From assembly GCA_964446955.1 (NCBI GenBank), contig CAYUQJ010000001.1, forward strand, positions 620,001 through 684,000: a stretch of 64,000 nucleotides of DNA, read 5' to 3'. Made by a program: the position numbers and the translations under genes. Source of the DNA: Leptolinea sp964446955 (lineage in GTDB: Bacteria; Chloroflexota; Anaerolineae; Anaerolineales; Anaerolineaceae). Under the pieces are notes generated by a model, which saw nothing but the letters and a program-made list of their open reading frames with translations, was not told the DNA's origin and did no database searches. Shown here one piece after another: positions 43,394-51,825 of the stretch (position 1 is its first letter; the number at the start of each line of letters is the position of its first letter).

Positions 43394-45364
43394 CTATTCA
43401 ATTCTACGAGCCAAACACAAAGGAACTCCTTTTTTTTCTACTTTGTAAGCTAAAGGATACTCATTAAATAGTTGTATTGCATCCCTTCGTCTTGGCAAAA
43501 TAACCAGGCTATCGGGAGGATATTCCGGATCATTTGCCTTGAATACCAAAAATCTTTGATCCGCATAGTATTCTACTAATGAAGGCATATAAGATACGTA
43601 TAAATTTTCGGCCTTTTTTTCATTCATATTAATTTCCTGCGTTAACTCTTTGTAACATGTTAACCAGTAATCAATTTCATATTTACCTGCGGCGCCATTT
43701 ATGTTCCCCACTAATTCATTGTAATAAGAGTATTCATATGGATGTAACGAAATTATCCCAAGAATACCCGGGGCGATAATACTGATAACAAATAAGGTTT
43801 TTAGGATCTTAAATGAATGAAGAAATTTCAAACACCAATCAGTGCCTACTGCAACAAAGTAGAAAAAAGCCGGTATTATGAACAAAAAATGCCTGTAGTT
43901 ATCATACATTGCTGGCCGAAATACTAGTACATACAGTAATGGTAAAAAGAACCAGACTCCAAATATATAAGATTGGGTAATTTTCCTATTCTTAATGGTA
44001 TTAACTAGGCTAATAAAAATACCTGTTATTCCCATAATTATTGCTGGAATAGTTAAAGTAATCGCCAGTAGCCAGGGAAGATAATAGATCGGAAGCTCTC
44101 TGGAGTCGTAAACGAAACCATTGAACAGTACTCCAACTCCGACAGGATTATCTGACATATGCTTTATTACTTCGAATAATTTCGGTAAAGTATCTTCCCA
44201 TAGATATGGCCAGGATACAAATAGAAAGAACATTACCCAAATTATGTAACTAATTATGATAAATATTGACTTCCACCGTAGTTTCCGCAGTAATTCCAGG
44301 GAGACTAATAAACCGGCCAGAGGTGCCAATACCCTAATAGAAGTTGAAAAACCCAGAAAACAGCTGGCAAAAATTAGATGAAGGGTTTCCTTAATTGCTT
44401 TCTTTTTTTGAATAATTGCAATAGCAAATTTGCAATTATCAACCAGTCGGTAAAACCATCCCGGGTTGTATTTTAGACTTATGAAAAATAGGATTGCAAT
44501 TCCAGCACAAAAAACAACTATAGTTAAACCCGATCGAAAGTTTTCTACCGCTTTCATCCCATAAGCTTCCAGTGGAACAGAATTTGCATTACGTGCAACT
44601 CTCAGAAATAGCTGATAAATTACATCATCTGTCCGCCGTTCGCTCATTCCAACCACAAAGTTGAATATCCAGCTCTCTATCCTTGTTCTTAGAATAAAAG
44701 ACAATCCTGCAATGAATGAAACTATCAGGGTTAATTTCTGTACAAATACTATCGTTGAATGAGATGCAAAACGTTGAACACGCAATTCACCCTCAGGGAA
44801 TTCATTATTTATCATCAGTAACGAAAGTTTGTCAACCATGACCAAACCTGTATATATTGAGCATATAAATAGGCTCATAAAAGGAATATCTTTTGGATTA
44901 ATCCAAGCCATACCAAAAATAACAGGTTGTGTAGAAAACAACAAAGTTGTTACCATGGCACTTTCAGGTTTGAACCACCTGGTCAATAACTTATAGAAAA
45001 CAATAGAACCTCCAGCATACATATAGAAGTTTAATAAATGCCAAAGGTCTATTTCCATCGTTTTTTCAAAAAATGGATGAAGAATTGTGATAATTAACTT
45101 AGAAAAAACCAGATAAACGGGCCCATAATAACGTAGATTGTCTGGTCCCATTAATTTTGATAAATCAAATCGACCTTCAATTCTGTCTCTAATTGAATAT
45201 GCACCAACAGATTGTTCTGCGTATTCATACAATTCAGGTTCATCCCAACTGGCTCCATAATGATCAAAAAGGATAAATCCTGTTAAGACACCCAATACTA
45301 TGAGAAATACTATGGGGTTATTCTTGCGATAAGTGTCTGTATCGATCAAGGTTTTTTTTTGCAT
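43394..45364 (-). CDS. Large GT-C-type membrane glycosyltransferase
   Basis: 656 residues with about 12 membrane helices. The first extracytoplasmic loop contains DHYGASWDEPELYEYAEQSV, where the DE dyad corresponds to the catalytic acidic residues of dolichyl-phosphate-mannose-type mannosyltransferases (PMT/GT39), and WINPKDIPFMSLF is the typical second loop. The C-terminal soluble part (about 90 residues) is probably extracytoplasmic. Such enzymes take sugar from a lipid phosphate; target unknown. It is separated from the cupin operon by 113 bases and has its own upstream region of 160 AT-rich bases. Confidence 0.75.
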   Translation of the reverse strand: MQKKTLIDTDTYRKNNPIVFLIVLGVLTGFILFDHYGASWDEPELYEYAEQSVGAYSIRDRIEGRFDLSKLMGPDNLRYYGPVYLVFSKLIITILHPFFEKTMEIDLWHLLNFYMYAGGSIVFYKLLTRWFKPESAMVTTLLFSTQPVIFGMAWINPKDIPFMSLFICSIYTGLVMVDKLSLLMINNEFPEGELRVQRFASHSTIVFVQKLTLIVSFIAGLSFILRTRIESWIFNFVVGMSERRTDDVIYQLFLRVARNANSVPLEAYGMKAVENFRSGLTIVVFCAGIAILFFISLKYNPGWFYRLVDNCKFAIAIIQKKKAIKETLHLIFASCFLGFSTSIRVLAPLAGLLVSLELLRKLRWKSIFIIISYIIWVMFFLFVSWPYLWEDTLPKLFEVIKHMSDNPVGVGVLFNGFVYDSRELPIYYLPWLLAITLTIPAIIMGITGIFISLVNTIKNRKITQSYIFGVWFFLPLLYVLVFRPAMYDNYRHFLFIIPAFFYFVAVGTDWCLKFLHSFKILKTLFVISIIAPGILGIISLHPYEYSYYNELVGNINGAAGKYEIDYWLTCYKELTQEINMNEKKAENLYVSYMPSLVEYYADQRFLVFKANDPEYPPDSLVILPRRRDAIQLFNEYPLAYKVEKKGVPLCLARRIE

Positions 45365-45526
45365 TTATTTCTCATTAATCAATTATTTAAAATGATGGCT
45401 ACACCACACAAAGTTGAAACTATGAAAAAGATAACAATAAATTCATATTATATCCAAATCAATAAACAGCTATGTGTCTCACAAACTTCAAGTGGTAAAA
45501 AATTCTTCACTGTATTTGTAGAGTTG

Positions 45527-45566
45527 AAAAAAACCTCAGAAGATTTCTCTGAGGTTTTTCTTTTTT
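45527..45566. terminator. Terminator of the PTS operon
   Basis: AAAAACCTCAG (45529-45539) pairs with CTGAGGTTTTT (45549-45559); T-runs on both strands. It follows ptsH directly, with the tail inside its last codon region. Confidence 0.8.
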
Positions 45567-45843
45567 AGGCGGCATCACCGAAATTCGTATCAACTAATTT
45601 TTGGATGGCAGCCAGTGCATCCTCTTCTTTGTCCCCATTGGCTGATACAAGTATTTCATGACCCGTATTAACGCCAAGTGTGAGAACCGCGAGCACACTT
45701 TTGGCATTGACCATGGCGCTGTCAGTAGTCACATTTTTGACCTTGATTTCACATGGGAAAGAATTGCAAGTTTTCACAAACATGGAAGCCGGTCTTGCAT
45801 GCAAACCTGCGGGGTGTGAAACAACAAATTTAGCGTCAGACAA
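45565..45843 (-). CDS. ptsH: Phosphocarrier protein HPr
   Basis: 92 residues. HPr carries phosphate from enzyme I to EIIA. His15 is present in SHPAGLHARP. The regulatory-serine region reads NAKSVLAVLTLGV; Ser49 aligns with Ser46 of B. subtilis after a three-residue insertion, so control by HPr kinase is possible but not shown. It is last in a minus-strand operon with EIIA, EIIB, EIIC and a 132-residue protein; no enzyme I gene is in the window. Confidence 0.92.
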   Translation of the reverse strand: MSDAKFVVSHPAGLHARPASMFVKTCNSFPCEIKVKNVTTDSAMVNAKSVLAVLTLGVNTGHEILVSANGDKEEDALAAIQKLVDTNFGDAA

Positions 45844-45856
45844 AATCTACCTCCTA

Positions 45857-46255
45857 CTATTTATTCTTTTCTTTTATTGTTTCGATAAAGAAATCCATGG
45901 AATATGTCTTTTTTATCTGATCAATGGAAACCAGTTTAGGGACATAGCTTCCAGGTATTGTAAATAACGGAACAACAACTTTCTTTCGGGCCTCTTCCCA
46001 GGGTATATCGATGTGTTTAATTTTTTTCGAAATCTCAGATTTGCTCCAAGATTTCATAGTTGGGGAGATCTCTTCGATAATTTCACGTAACAAAAAATCA
46101 GTTACCGTTTGGTAATTCTTCCGGGCAATGTAAATCAGCAATGCATAAAAAAGAAGGGCTCCATTGATCCACAGGCTATTGGCAAAATACCAATCTCCAA
46201 TCTTAACGCCCCACTCTCCTATAAAACCTTGAATAATACCTCGAATAATACTCAT
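45857..46255 (-). CDS. Uncharacterised protein of the PTS operon
   Basis: 132 residues. One clear membrane helix near the N-terminus (SLWINGALLFYALLIYIARK), the rest is soluble and basic with alternating helices (TDFLLREIIEEISPTMKSW). No family recognised. It lies between EIIC and HPr, 13 bases before ptsH, so it belongs to the transport unit by position. A hairpin precedes it. It could be an anchor or a regulator of the PTS; no function is assigned. Confidence 0.6.
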   Translation of the reverse strand: MSIIRGIIQGFIGEWGVKIGDWYFANSLWINGALLFYALLIYIARKNYQTVTDFLLREIIEEISPTMKSWSKSEISKKIKHIDIPWEEARKKVVVPLFTIPGSYVPKLVSIDQIKKTYSMDFFIETIKEKNK

Positions 46256-46271
46256 CTGTTTTCCTATAAAT

Positions 46272-46303
46272 AATAGAGCGCATCAATTAGGATGCGCTCT
46301 ATT
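46272..46303 (-). promoter_or_regulatory. Strong intra-operon hairpin between gatC and the 132-residue gene
   Basis: A perfect 13-bp stem, AATAGAGCGCATC (46272-46284) with GATGCGCTCTATT (46291-46303), six-base loop. The minus-strand tail is ATTTATA, too weak for full termination, so it may reduce read-through or protect the 3' end of the upstream mRNA. Confidence 0.55.
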
Positions 46304-46345
46304 GTATCCGAATTTCAGTGGATTACCTGAAATAGATAAAAAACA

Positions 46346-47737
46346 TTATTCTTCAACAGGTGCGCCAGCTGCCTGTTCCCAGCTCTTTGAATTCTTCGAG
46401 AAGAAGAAGAACAAAGCGGCAACGGCAACAATCAGTATGACCAATCCAACGATTCCAGTCGCTTCAACCAGTCTGGTGAAGACAAACGGAGGCCACAGGA
46501 AACCATCTCCGATGGAGATTAGTTTGGTAGCGCCTTCTGGGGCCTGGAAATTGGCAGCCAGAGCAGCATTGGTGAACAGATCGGCCATATTGGTTCCAAA
46601 GTAGAAACCGACACCCAGGGTCAACAAACCAGCTATGATGATGCGAACAACATTTCCCTTCATCAGAGGAGCGCACATAGCTACCACGAACGGGATAATC
46701 GCCAGGTCAGCGAACAGGATGACACGGTTACCAGGCAGAATAACGGAGAGCAGGATTACCAGGGGAACCAGGATCAGGGATGAGGAAATGGCAGCCGGAT
46801 GACCGATAAGGATTGCGGAATCCAATCCAATGTAGAATTCACGACCACCGTAGTGTTTCTGCATGAAGGTACGAGCAGCTTCTGAAACAGGGATCAAACC
46901 TTCCATGAGGATCTTGACCATGCGGGGCAGCAATAGCATAACCGCGGCCAGGTTCATACCTGTCTGCAAAACTTTTGAGATCACTGTCGCGGCATCGCCT
47001 GCATTGTAGAAGCCGATGATACCCAGGAATAAGCCAATGACCAAACCCTGGATAATGGGCTCGCCCAAAACGCCGAATTTCTTCTGGATGGTTTCGGTAT
47101 CGGCATTCCAATCGCGCAGACCAGGAATCTTTTCGATCAACCAGTTCACACCGATGGCAATCGGAACAACTGGCGCTGAGGTCATATGCGGAATGGAAAT
47201 ACCAGGCAGACCGTAGAAATGCTGAACAGCTTTCGCGGTCCAATCACCCAGGAACAATGCGAACGCGGCGGCAATGGCAGCCGCAACCAGACCGTACCAA
47301 AGCTGGCCAGTGGCAGCCACGATGAGAGAGCCAATGAAAGCAAAATGCCAGAAGTTCCAGATATCGACATTCAGGGTCTTGGTAACATTTGTGAAGAGTA
47401 AAACAATGTTGACCAGCAACGCGATGGGAATAACCCACAATCCAACGGAAGAACCAAAGGCAATTGCAGCGGCAGAAGGCCAGCCGACATCGATGACATC
47501 ACGTTGAATGCCAGTGTTGGCAACCATAGCCTGAGCAACACCTGACAGACTTGCCCACATCAGGTTAATGACCAGGTTAATGCCAATGAAAGCGATACCA
47601 ATGGTCACACCAGCGCGGAATGCGCGGGCAGGCTTGGCACCCATCGCCCATGCAAGCAAGAAAATGAAAATGGGCAGTAAAACTGTTGAACCAAGGCTAT
47701 CAATTATAGTTTTCAATCCAGCTAAAAATGCATCCAT
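46346..47737 (-). CDS. gatC: PTS EIIC component, galactitol family
   Basis: 463 residues from the ATG that follows GGAGG by five bases. About ten membrane helices; the galactitol (Gat) IIC pattern is visible in LLPIFIFLLAWAMGAKPARAFRAG at the start, NVDIWNFWHF, GLPGISIPHMTS and LDSAILIGHPAAISSSLILVP. It forms the sugar channel with GatA and GatB and phosphorylates the substrate during import. The Gat family also includes transporters for other polyols and pentitols, so galactitol is only the likeliest substrate. No polyol dehydrogenase or tagatose genes are adjacent. Confidence 0.9.
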   Translation of the reverse strand: MDAFLAGLKTIIDSLGSTVLLPIFIFLLAWAMGAKPARAFRAGVTIGIAFIGINLVINLMWASLSGVAQAMVANTGIQRDVIDVGWPSAAAIAFGSSVGLWVIPIALLVNIVLLFTNVTKTLNVDIWNFWHFAFIGSLIVAATGQLWYGLVAAAIAAAFALFLGDWTAKAVQHFYGLPGISIPHMTSAPVVPIAIGVNWLIEKIPGLRDWNADTETIQKKFGVLGEPIIQGLVIGLFLGIIGFYNAGDAATVISKVLQTGMNLAAVMLLLPRMVKILMEGLIPVSEAARTFMQKHYGGREFYIGLDSAILIGHPAAISSSLILVPLVILLSVILPGNRVILFADLAIIPFVVAMCAPLMKGNVVRIIIAGLLTLGVGFYFGTNMADLFTNAALAANFQAPEGATKLISIGDGFLWPPFVFTRLVEATGIVGLVILIVAVAALFFFFSKNSKSWEQAAGAPVEE

Positions 47738-47779
47738 CGAATCCTCCAAAATTTTCTATATTATCGAGAGTCCCTTATT

Positions 47780-48070
47780 TCAACCGCGAAGTATTTTCTC
47801 GATTTGATCCAGCACCTCCTCCTTTCCAACACCGGTCAAAAAAGCCAGTGTTTGGATAACCGGTTTTCCAAGATTGGATGGCACAGGCGTTGTGGTTACG
47901 ATCAAATCCGCACTTGCTGCAAGGCTTGGAACTTCCATCGCCTTACACTGTTGCGTAGTTACTTTTACTCCTCGTTCCTGCATCGCCTCTTCAATACCGA
48001 TAGCCACTACTGTTGAGGTAGCAATCGCTGTTCCGCATGCTACCAGAACTAACTTCGCTTTTTCTGCCAT
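47780..48070 (-). CDS. gatB: PTS EIIB component, galactitol family
   Basis: 96 residues from the ATG eight bases after GGAGG. Single IIB domain with the phosphorylated Cys12 in LVLVACGTAIATSTVV and the downstream fold of the lactose/galactitol IIB group. It receives phosphate from GatA and passes it to the sugar in GatC. Gap to gatC is 42 bases. Confidence 0.9.
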   Translation of the reverse strand: MAEKAKLVLVACGTAIATSTVVAIGIEEAMQERGVKVTTQQCKAMEVPSLAASADLIVTTTPVPSNLGKPVIQTLAFLTGVGKEEVLDQIEKILRG

Positions 48071-48109
48071 ACCCAAATCCTCCGATTTATTGTTGAATCA
48101 AGCTTAGGG

Positions 48110-48571
48110 CTACGCGAGTGCAGCCTGAACATCTTCAAAAGAATTTGCGGCCATCAGTTTTTCCACAACTTCAGGTTTCTGTAACACCCCGGCAATCTCC
48201 TGTAACATTTCAATCTGTGAATGAGGGTGCTCCAATGAAAGTAAAAAAACCAATCTTACGCTCACATCTTCTTCTGGTTGAACCATATTTTTAAAAATTA
48301 CCGGCCGTTTTAATGTTGCCATCGCAACACCCGGTTTTATTACATGAATGATGTCTGTGTGGGGGATGGCTGCATTTATCTCGCCGCCTAACGGTAATCC
48401 TGTTGGTAGCTTTTTTTCCCTTGCTAACGCCGCATCAACAAATGTATCTCGCACGTAGCCATCAATATACAACCGGATACCCAGATTTTCGATCGCATCT
48501 TCCGCGTTCTTGGCATCCATATTTAAACATAAAGCATCTTGATCTAATAACTTCAATAATTTTTCACTCAT
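48110..48571 (-). CDS. gatA: PTS EIIA component (mannitol/fructose EIIA-2 fold)
   Basis: 153 residues. The phosphorylated His71 is in EINAAIPHTD, typical of EIIA-2 proteins; the C-terminus has SLEHPHSQIEMLQEIAGVL. It is the first gene of the operon and is divergent from infC; the shared 174-base region must hold both promoters. HPr three genes downstream is its expected phosphate donor. Confidence 0.9.
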   Translation of the reverse strand: MSEKLLKLLDQDALCLNMDAKNAEDAIENLGIRLYIDGYVRDTFVDAALAREKKLPTGLPLGGEINAAIPHTDIIHVIKPGVAMATLKRPVIFKNMVQPEEDVSVRLVFLLSLEHPHSQIEMLQEIAGVLQKPEVVEKLMAANSFEDVQAALA

Positions 48572-48688
48572 ATATACACTTAACCCATTCCAATAAAATT
48601 AGATGCAAATTAACTTAGATTAATTCTACATTATTTTCTGTATTTGGCAATGCAAGAAATGGAACAATTAGCGATATAAGCAATAATA

Positions 48689-48697
48689 TGGTATGAT
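48689..48697 (+). promoter_or_regulatory. Probable extended -10 promoter of infC
   Basis: TG-G-TATGAT (box 48692-48697), about 37 bases before the ribosome binding site of infC; the -35 region is weak. Confidence 0.4.
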
Positions 48698-48745
48698 TTT
48701 GTTCGTTTCTTCAATAAATCTACGTATTTTTATAAGGAGTCAACT

Positions 48746-49345
48746 ATCAGCGCCAACAATTTTCGAGTGAATGAAATAATTCGGGTACCTGAGGTCCGTC
48801 TAATTGGAGCCAATGGAGAGAATGTAGGAGTTGTTCCTATCGAACAGGCATTGCGGATGGCCAGAGAGGCTGACCTGGATCTTGTGGAAGTCTCTGGTAA
48901 TGCCACCCCACCCGTTTGTAGGATTATGGACTTCGGTAAATTCCTTTATGAACGTACAAAAAAGGAACGAGAAGCCAAAAAAGCTCAAACCAAGATTGAA
49001 ATCAAAGAGATCCGTCTTCGCCCGAAAACCAACGAACATCACAGATCCTTTAAAACTCGAGATGCCAGACGCTGGTTAAACGATGGAATGAAAGTTCGTG
49101 TCACGGTCCGTTTCCGTGGTCGCGAAATTACATATCCCGAATTAGCCCTTGAAGACCTTCGTGAGATTGCGGCAGAATTGGCCGATGTTGCAACAGTCGA
49201 ACAAATGCCAGCAATTGAAGGTCGGGTGATGACCATGGTACTTGTAGCGTCAAAACCTGGTAAGAAAAAATCGCCTGGCACTGAACAATCAAAACCTGAA
49301 TCGACTGACGAAAATGCTTCAGAAGTTGATTCCGCTCAAAATTAA
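48746..49345 (+). CDS. infC: Translation initiation factor IF-3, probable ATC start
   Basis: 199 residues if started at ATC 48746; the first ordinary start in frame is GTG 48767. AAGGAG (48734-48739) lies six bases before ATC but 27 before GTG, and the residues between (SANNFRVNEIIRVPEVRLIG) are the conserved IF-3 N-terminus. IF-3 checks initiator codons and represses its own mRNA because it discriminates against its own rare start codon, so ATC points to the same control. Both IF-3 domains are complete, then an acidic tail. rpmI and rplT follow, the classic operon. Confidence 0.93.
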   Translation: MSANNFRVNEIIRVPEVRLIGANGENVGVVPIEQALRMAREADLDLVEVSGNATPPVCRIMDFGKFLYERTKKEREAKKAQTKIEIKEIRLRPKTNEHHRSFKTRDARRWLNDGMKVRVTVRFRGREITYPELALEDLREIAAELADVATVEQMPAIEGRVMTMVLVASKPGKKKSPGTEQSKPESTDENASEVDSAQN

Positions 49346-49416
49346 GGTAAAATAAAGGTTTGCTATTACCGGATTTCCTATTGTTTCCGGTTGATTCTGC
49401 AGAGAGGAGTAATACT

Positions 49417-49644
49417 GTGCCACGCAAGGTAAAAGCAGGTAAGATCAAGCTCAAGACTCATAAAGCGACCTCAAAACGGTTCCGCTTGACCGGGTCTGGC
49501 ACTTTAATGCGCACCAAAGGCGGAAAGAGCCATTTGCGCCGCCGAACATCCAAGCGCACTAAAGCCTTGTTGTCCGAGATGGTAACCGTCCAGGGCGAAA
49601 AGATCGTCCAGCGCGTTAATCGTCTTGTCCCGAATTTGAAGTAG
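49417..49644 (+). CDS. rpmI: 50S ribosomal protein L35
   Basis: 75 residues from GTG 49417, preceded by GAGAGGAG. Conserved core: KLKTHKATSKRFRLTGSG, then MRTKGGKSHL and the basic RRRTSKRTKALL. Slightly longer than the usual 64-66 because of the C-terminal EKIVQRVNRLVPNLK. Between infC and rplT. Confidence 0.95.
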   Translation: MPRKVKAGKIKLKTHKATSKRFRLTGSGTLMRTKGGKSHLRRRTSKRTKALLSEMVTVQGEKIVQRVNRLVPNLK

Positions 49645-49674
49645 GGTTATCGCATTCAATTATTGGTGCGACCG

Positions 49675-49710
49675 TTGGGTGTTTTCAACAGACATTTCGT
49701 CGACGCCCAG
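49675..49710 (+). promoter_or_regulatory. Possible hairpin in the rpmI-rplT spacer
   Basis: TTGGGTG (49675-49681) can pair with CGCCCAG (49704-49710) through two G-T pairs. The 87-base spacer is unusually long for this operon, and L20 is known to bind its own leader in other bacteria, so this may be a control site. Weak evidence. Confidence 0.3.
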
Positions 49711-49731
49711 GGGTTTGCAAAGGAGCTTTTT

Positions 49732-50082
49732 ATGGCAAGAGTGAAAGGTGGCCCAAAAGGTCATCTACGCCACAAGAAAATGTTGAAATTGAGCAAAGGC
49801 ACTTTCGGTACCCGCCATCGGCTTTATCGTCGGGCTAACGAAACAATGCTGAAAGGCCTTTGGTATGCAACCCGTGATCGCCGCGTTCGCCGCCGTGATC
49901 TGCGCAAGTTGTGGATCGTACGCATCAATGCTGCTGCCCGTATAAATGGCATTTCATACAGCCGCCTTATTGCTGGTATGAAATCTGCAGGCATTACCCT
50001 CAACCGGAAAATGTTGGCCGATCTGGCCGTTCGCGATCCCAACGCGTTTTCAGCTGTCGTTGGTAAAGTAAAACCAGTGTAA
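49732..50082 (+). CDS. rplT: 50S ribosomal protein L20
   Basis: 116 residues from the ATG behind AAAGGAG. The family pattern is complete: ARVKGGPKGHLRHKKMLKLSKG, RRANETMLKGLWYATRDRRVRRRDLRKLWI and the C-terminal globular part. Upstream in-frame Met at 49663 would add 23 residues not found in L20. A strong terminator follows. Confidence 0.95.
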   Translation: MARVKGGPKGHLRHKKMLKLSKGTFGTRHRLYRRANETMLKGLWYATRDRRVRRRDLRKLWIVRINAAARINGISYSRLIAGMKSAGITLNRKMLADLAVRDPNAFSAVVGKVKPV

Positions 50083-50102
50083 TATCCCTCTCTCTGCAAT
50101 AG

Positions 50103-50134
50103 AACAGGATGGTTTACAAACCATCCTGTTTTTT
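50103..50134 (+). terminator. Terminator of infC-rpmI-rplT
   Basis: AACAGGATGGTTT with AAACCATCCTGTT form a near-perfect stem with a tiny loop, then TTTTATT. Confidence 0.85.
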
Positions 50135-50163
50135 ATTCTAGCGGTAGAATAATAAGCATTACA

Positions 50164-50712
50164 ATGCCAACATTCCTTTTCAATAAACTAACAGTCCAGA
50201 TTGAGCAAGGCGACATAACACGTGTTACGGTTGACGCTATTGTGAATGCCGCCAACAGTCGACTTAAACACGGTGGTGGTGTTGCCCTGGCAATAGTCAG
50301 ACGCGGTGGATCCATCATTCAGGAGGAATCTGACGAATGGGTGCGCCAGCATGGTTTGGTTACCCATGACCATCCTGCCATTACTGGGGGTGGAAATCTT
50401 TCCTGTCGTCACATTATTCATGCTGTTGGACCGGTTTGGGGTGAAGGTGATGAAACAATAAAACTTTTAACTGTTGTCAATTCTTGTCTTCGAGTAGCCA
50501 GTGACCTTAAGTGCACATCAATCGCCTTTCCTGCTATATCCACCGGAATTTTTGGATTTCCCGTGAAATTGGCGGCTGAATGTTTTCACGAGGCCATCTC
50601 TGATTTTAGTAGCAGCTACTCGTTACCATTTCTTCAGGTCATCAATCTGGTCTTATTCGACCGCTCTGCATTTGATACATTCATCGATGTATTTTCAACA
50701 AATGGCAACTAA
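50164..50712 (+). CDS. Macro-domain protein (ADP-ribose binding/hydrolase)
   Basis: 182 residues, one macro domain. QGDITRVTVDAIVNAANSRLKHGGGVA is the adenine/ribose site with the catalytic-side Asn residues, and AISTGIFGFP is the diphosphate loop. Members remove ADP-ribose from proteins or hydrolyse O-acetyl-ADP-ribose; substrate not predictable. The next gene overlaps or abuts its stop, so it shares a transcript with the RNA methyltransferase. Confidence 0.9.
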   Translation: MPTFLFNKLTVQIEQGDITRVTVDAIVNAANSRLKHGGGVALAIVRRGGSIIQEESDEWVRQHGLVTHDHPAITGGGNLSCRHIIHAVGPVWGEGDETIKLLTVVNSCLRVASDLKCTSIAFPAISTGIFGFPVKLAAECFHEAISDFSSSYSLPFLQVINLVLFDRSAFDTFIDVFSTNGN

Positions 50713-50713
50713 T

Positions 50714-51508
50714 ATGATCACGTCAAAGAGCAATCCACGTGTTCAAAACCTTCGTACCCTCATAAACCACCGGAGAGATCGTGAAAGCAGCGGGCTTTTT
50801 GTTATTGAAGGTGTTCGCCTTTTGGAAGAAGCATCCGACCGGAGTGTTCCTATTGAGGAGGTATATTTTTCTCAATCTCTATCCGATCGTGGAAAGGTCT
50901 TGATTGAGAAATTCATACAAAAAGGGGTGACGGTAGAAGAGATTGACGAAGCTATTTTTCATCAACTGATGGACACATCCACCTCTCAGGGAATAGCCGC
51001 TGTATGCCGTAAAGAAATTCCGGTTTTACCACATCAAATCCATTTTGGAATCATCGTCGACCAGCTTCGAGATCCGGGCAATCTGGGAACGTTGCTTCGC
51101 GTCGCTGCCGCAGCAGGAGCACAGGCAGTAATTGTTACTGCCGGTTCTGTAGATCTTTATTCCCCAAAAGTATTAAGGTCTGCCATGGGCGCGCACTTCC
51201 ATACAATATGTTTGGAAATGGATTGGGATCAGATCACCCAAATCAGAGAAACCAATCAGGTCCGCCCGACTACTTTTGTGGCTGCCGCTGATGCGGATCT
51301 TGTTTGTTGGGACTGCAATTTTGTTCAGCCAACGTTTTTGATTATTGGAAACGAGGCTCAAGGAGCGTCTCTACGTGCTTTTGAATTTGCCGATCACAAA
51401 GTCAGCATTCCAATGCCAGGGCAATTCGAATCGCTTAATGCAGCTGTTGCTGCTGGAATTCTTATTTTTGAAGTAGTACGGCAAAGATCCACCAATAAAA
51501 AAACATAA
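50714..51508 (+). CDS. SpoU/TrmH-family RNA 2'-O-methyltransferase
   Basis: 264 residues from ATG 50714, one base after the macro-domain stop; ATG 50702 inside that gene is an alternative. A substrate-binding domain (MITSKSNPRVQNLRTL, GLFVIEGVRLLEEA) is followed by the knotted SPOUT domain with IVDQLRDPGNLGTLLRVAAAAGAQAV, LIIGNEAQGAS and IPMPGQFESLNAAVAAGILIFE. It methylates a ribose 2'-OH in rRNA or tRNA; the exact site is unknown. Confidence 0.9.
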   Translation: MITSKSNPRVQNLRTLINHRRDRESSGLFVIEGVRLLEEASDRSVPIEEVYFSQSLSDRGKVLIEKFIQKGVTVEEIDEAIFHQLMDTSTSQGIAAVCRKEIPVLPHQIHFGIIVDQLRDPGNLGTLLRVAAAAGAQAVIVTAGSVDLYSPKVLRSAMGAHFHTICLEMDWDQITQIRETNQVRPTTFVAAADADLVCWDCNFVQPTFLIIGNEAQGASLRAFEFADHKVSIPMPGQFESLNAAVAAGILIFEVVRQRSTNKKT

Positions 51509-51525
51509 TTGGAAGGTAGTTGAAG

Positions 51526-51822
51526 ATGAAACATTTCTTTGTAGATATCGATTATCTTGTTCCAGTTGAAGAGCTGGCAGAAATCCTACCTCGTCACCGC
51601 GCTTTCCTTCAAACCGGTTATGAACAAGACATTTTACTTTTTTCAGGTCCAAAAGAACCCAGAACCGGCGGATTGGCAATCGCCCGATCTGAAACGCAAG
51701 CCCAACTTGAAACCTTCTTCCAGAATGATCCTTATCAGATTGAACATGTAGCAACACACAGATTTATTGAATTCAACCCTGTTCTTTTTCAACCCTGGCT
51801 TGAAAGCTGGATCAAGGGATAA
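51526..51822 (+). CDS. YciI-like protein
   Basis: 98 residues from the ATG nine bases after GGAAGG. A small alpha/beta barrel with HFFVDIDYLVP at the start, HRAFLQTGYEQDILLFSGP, and ALA-like GGLAIARSETQAQLETFFQNDPY, which matches the YCII family (His and Asp in the putative active site). Members are dimers of unclear activity. It follows the methyltransferase by 17 bases and is convergent with the next gene, whose end is only three bases away. Confidence 0.8.
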   Translation: MKHFFVDIDYLVPVEELAEILPRHRAFLQTGYEQDILLFSGPKEPRTGGLAIARSETQAQLETFFQNDPYQIEHVATHRFIEFNPVLFQPWLESWIKG

Positions 51823-51825
51823 AGT

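Noticed and set aside
45359..45568. 69-codon plus-strand ORF before the GT-C gene
   Set aside because: It runs into the PTS terminator, has no ribosome site and looks like chance.
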